Below, in pieces: positions 14,265 to 14,286 of a stretch of DNA of 14,286 nt. The DNA comes from Bacillota bacterium (GTDB lineage: Bacteria; Bacillota; Clostridia; Christensenellales; SZUA-584). The notes beneath the pieces were generated by a model. That model saw only the letters and a program-made list of their open reading frames with translations. It was not told where the DNA came from and did not search any database. Position 1 is the stretch's first letter. Every line of letters begins with the position of its first letter. Location: positions 1 to 14,286 of the forward strand of contig JAEWWC010000250.1 of NCBI GenBank assembly GCA_023396555.1, in the 5' to 3' direction. A program made the position numbers and the translations under genes.

Positions 14265-14286
14265 CATCGCTTCATACGCAGGCACC

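Overview
The window looks like chromosome from an anaerobic Gram-positive bacterium, most likely a member of the Clostridia (Bacillota). This is an inference. It rests on strong AGGAGG-type ribosome binding sites before nearly every gene, several TTG starts, a sugar-binding lipoprotein with a lipobox, an oxygen-sensitive glycyl radical enzyme with its radical-SAM activase, and a GldA/GldF/GldG-like transporter of the kind common in that class. Coding DNA is fairly GC-rich and the central regulatory region is AT-rich. No RNA gene, insertion sequence, CRISPR array or phage gene was seen.

Left part (1-2110, minus strand): three genes of a GldA-GldF-GldG-type ABC system, namely an ATPase, a six-helix permease, and the first 137 residues of a GldG-like auxiliary protein that runs off the left edge. 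A perfect TATAAT lies just upstream of the ATPase.

Centre (2111-2924): about 0.8 kb between two divergent operons, with no convincing gene. It holds a near-consensus promoter firing rightward (TTGACA, 17 bases, TAAAAT with an extended -10 TG), at least four short inverted repeats that look like operators (one a perfect 17-bp palindrome), and a helically spaced CGAAA repeat just after the predicted transcription start. The leader before the first gene would be about 300 nt.

Right part (2925-14205, plus strand): nine co-directional, tightly packed genes. In order they are a xylose-isomerase-like TIM-barrel protein, a sugar-binding lipoprotein, two different Gfo/Idh/MocA oxidoreductases, a glycyl-radical-enzyme activase, a glycyl radical enzyme (GRE), and the RbsA-like ATPase and two RbsC-like permeases of a ribose-type importer. 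A strong hairpin after the binding-protein gene probably limits read-through, and another hairpin follows the last gene.

The genes read as one catabolic unit. An unphosphorylated sugar, polyol or cyclitol-like compound would be imported by the ABC transporter, oxidised or reduced by the MocA-type dehydrogenases, possibly isomerised by the TIM-barrel protein, and cleaved or dehydrated by the GRE. No sugar kinase or aldolase is present. The GRE lacks the Cys-x-Glu active-site signature of the known diol dehydratase and choline lyase types (it has GCNW), so its reaction and the pathway substrate cannot be named from sequence. This GRE pathway is the best candidate here for an undescribed system.
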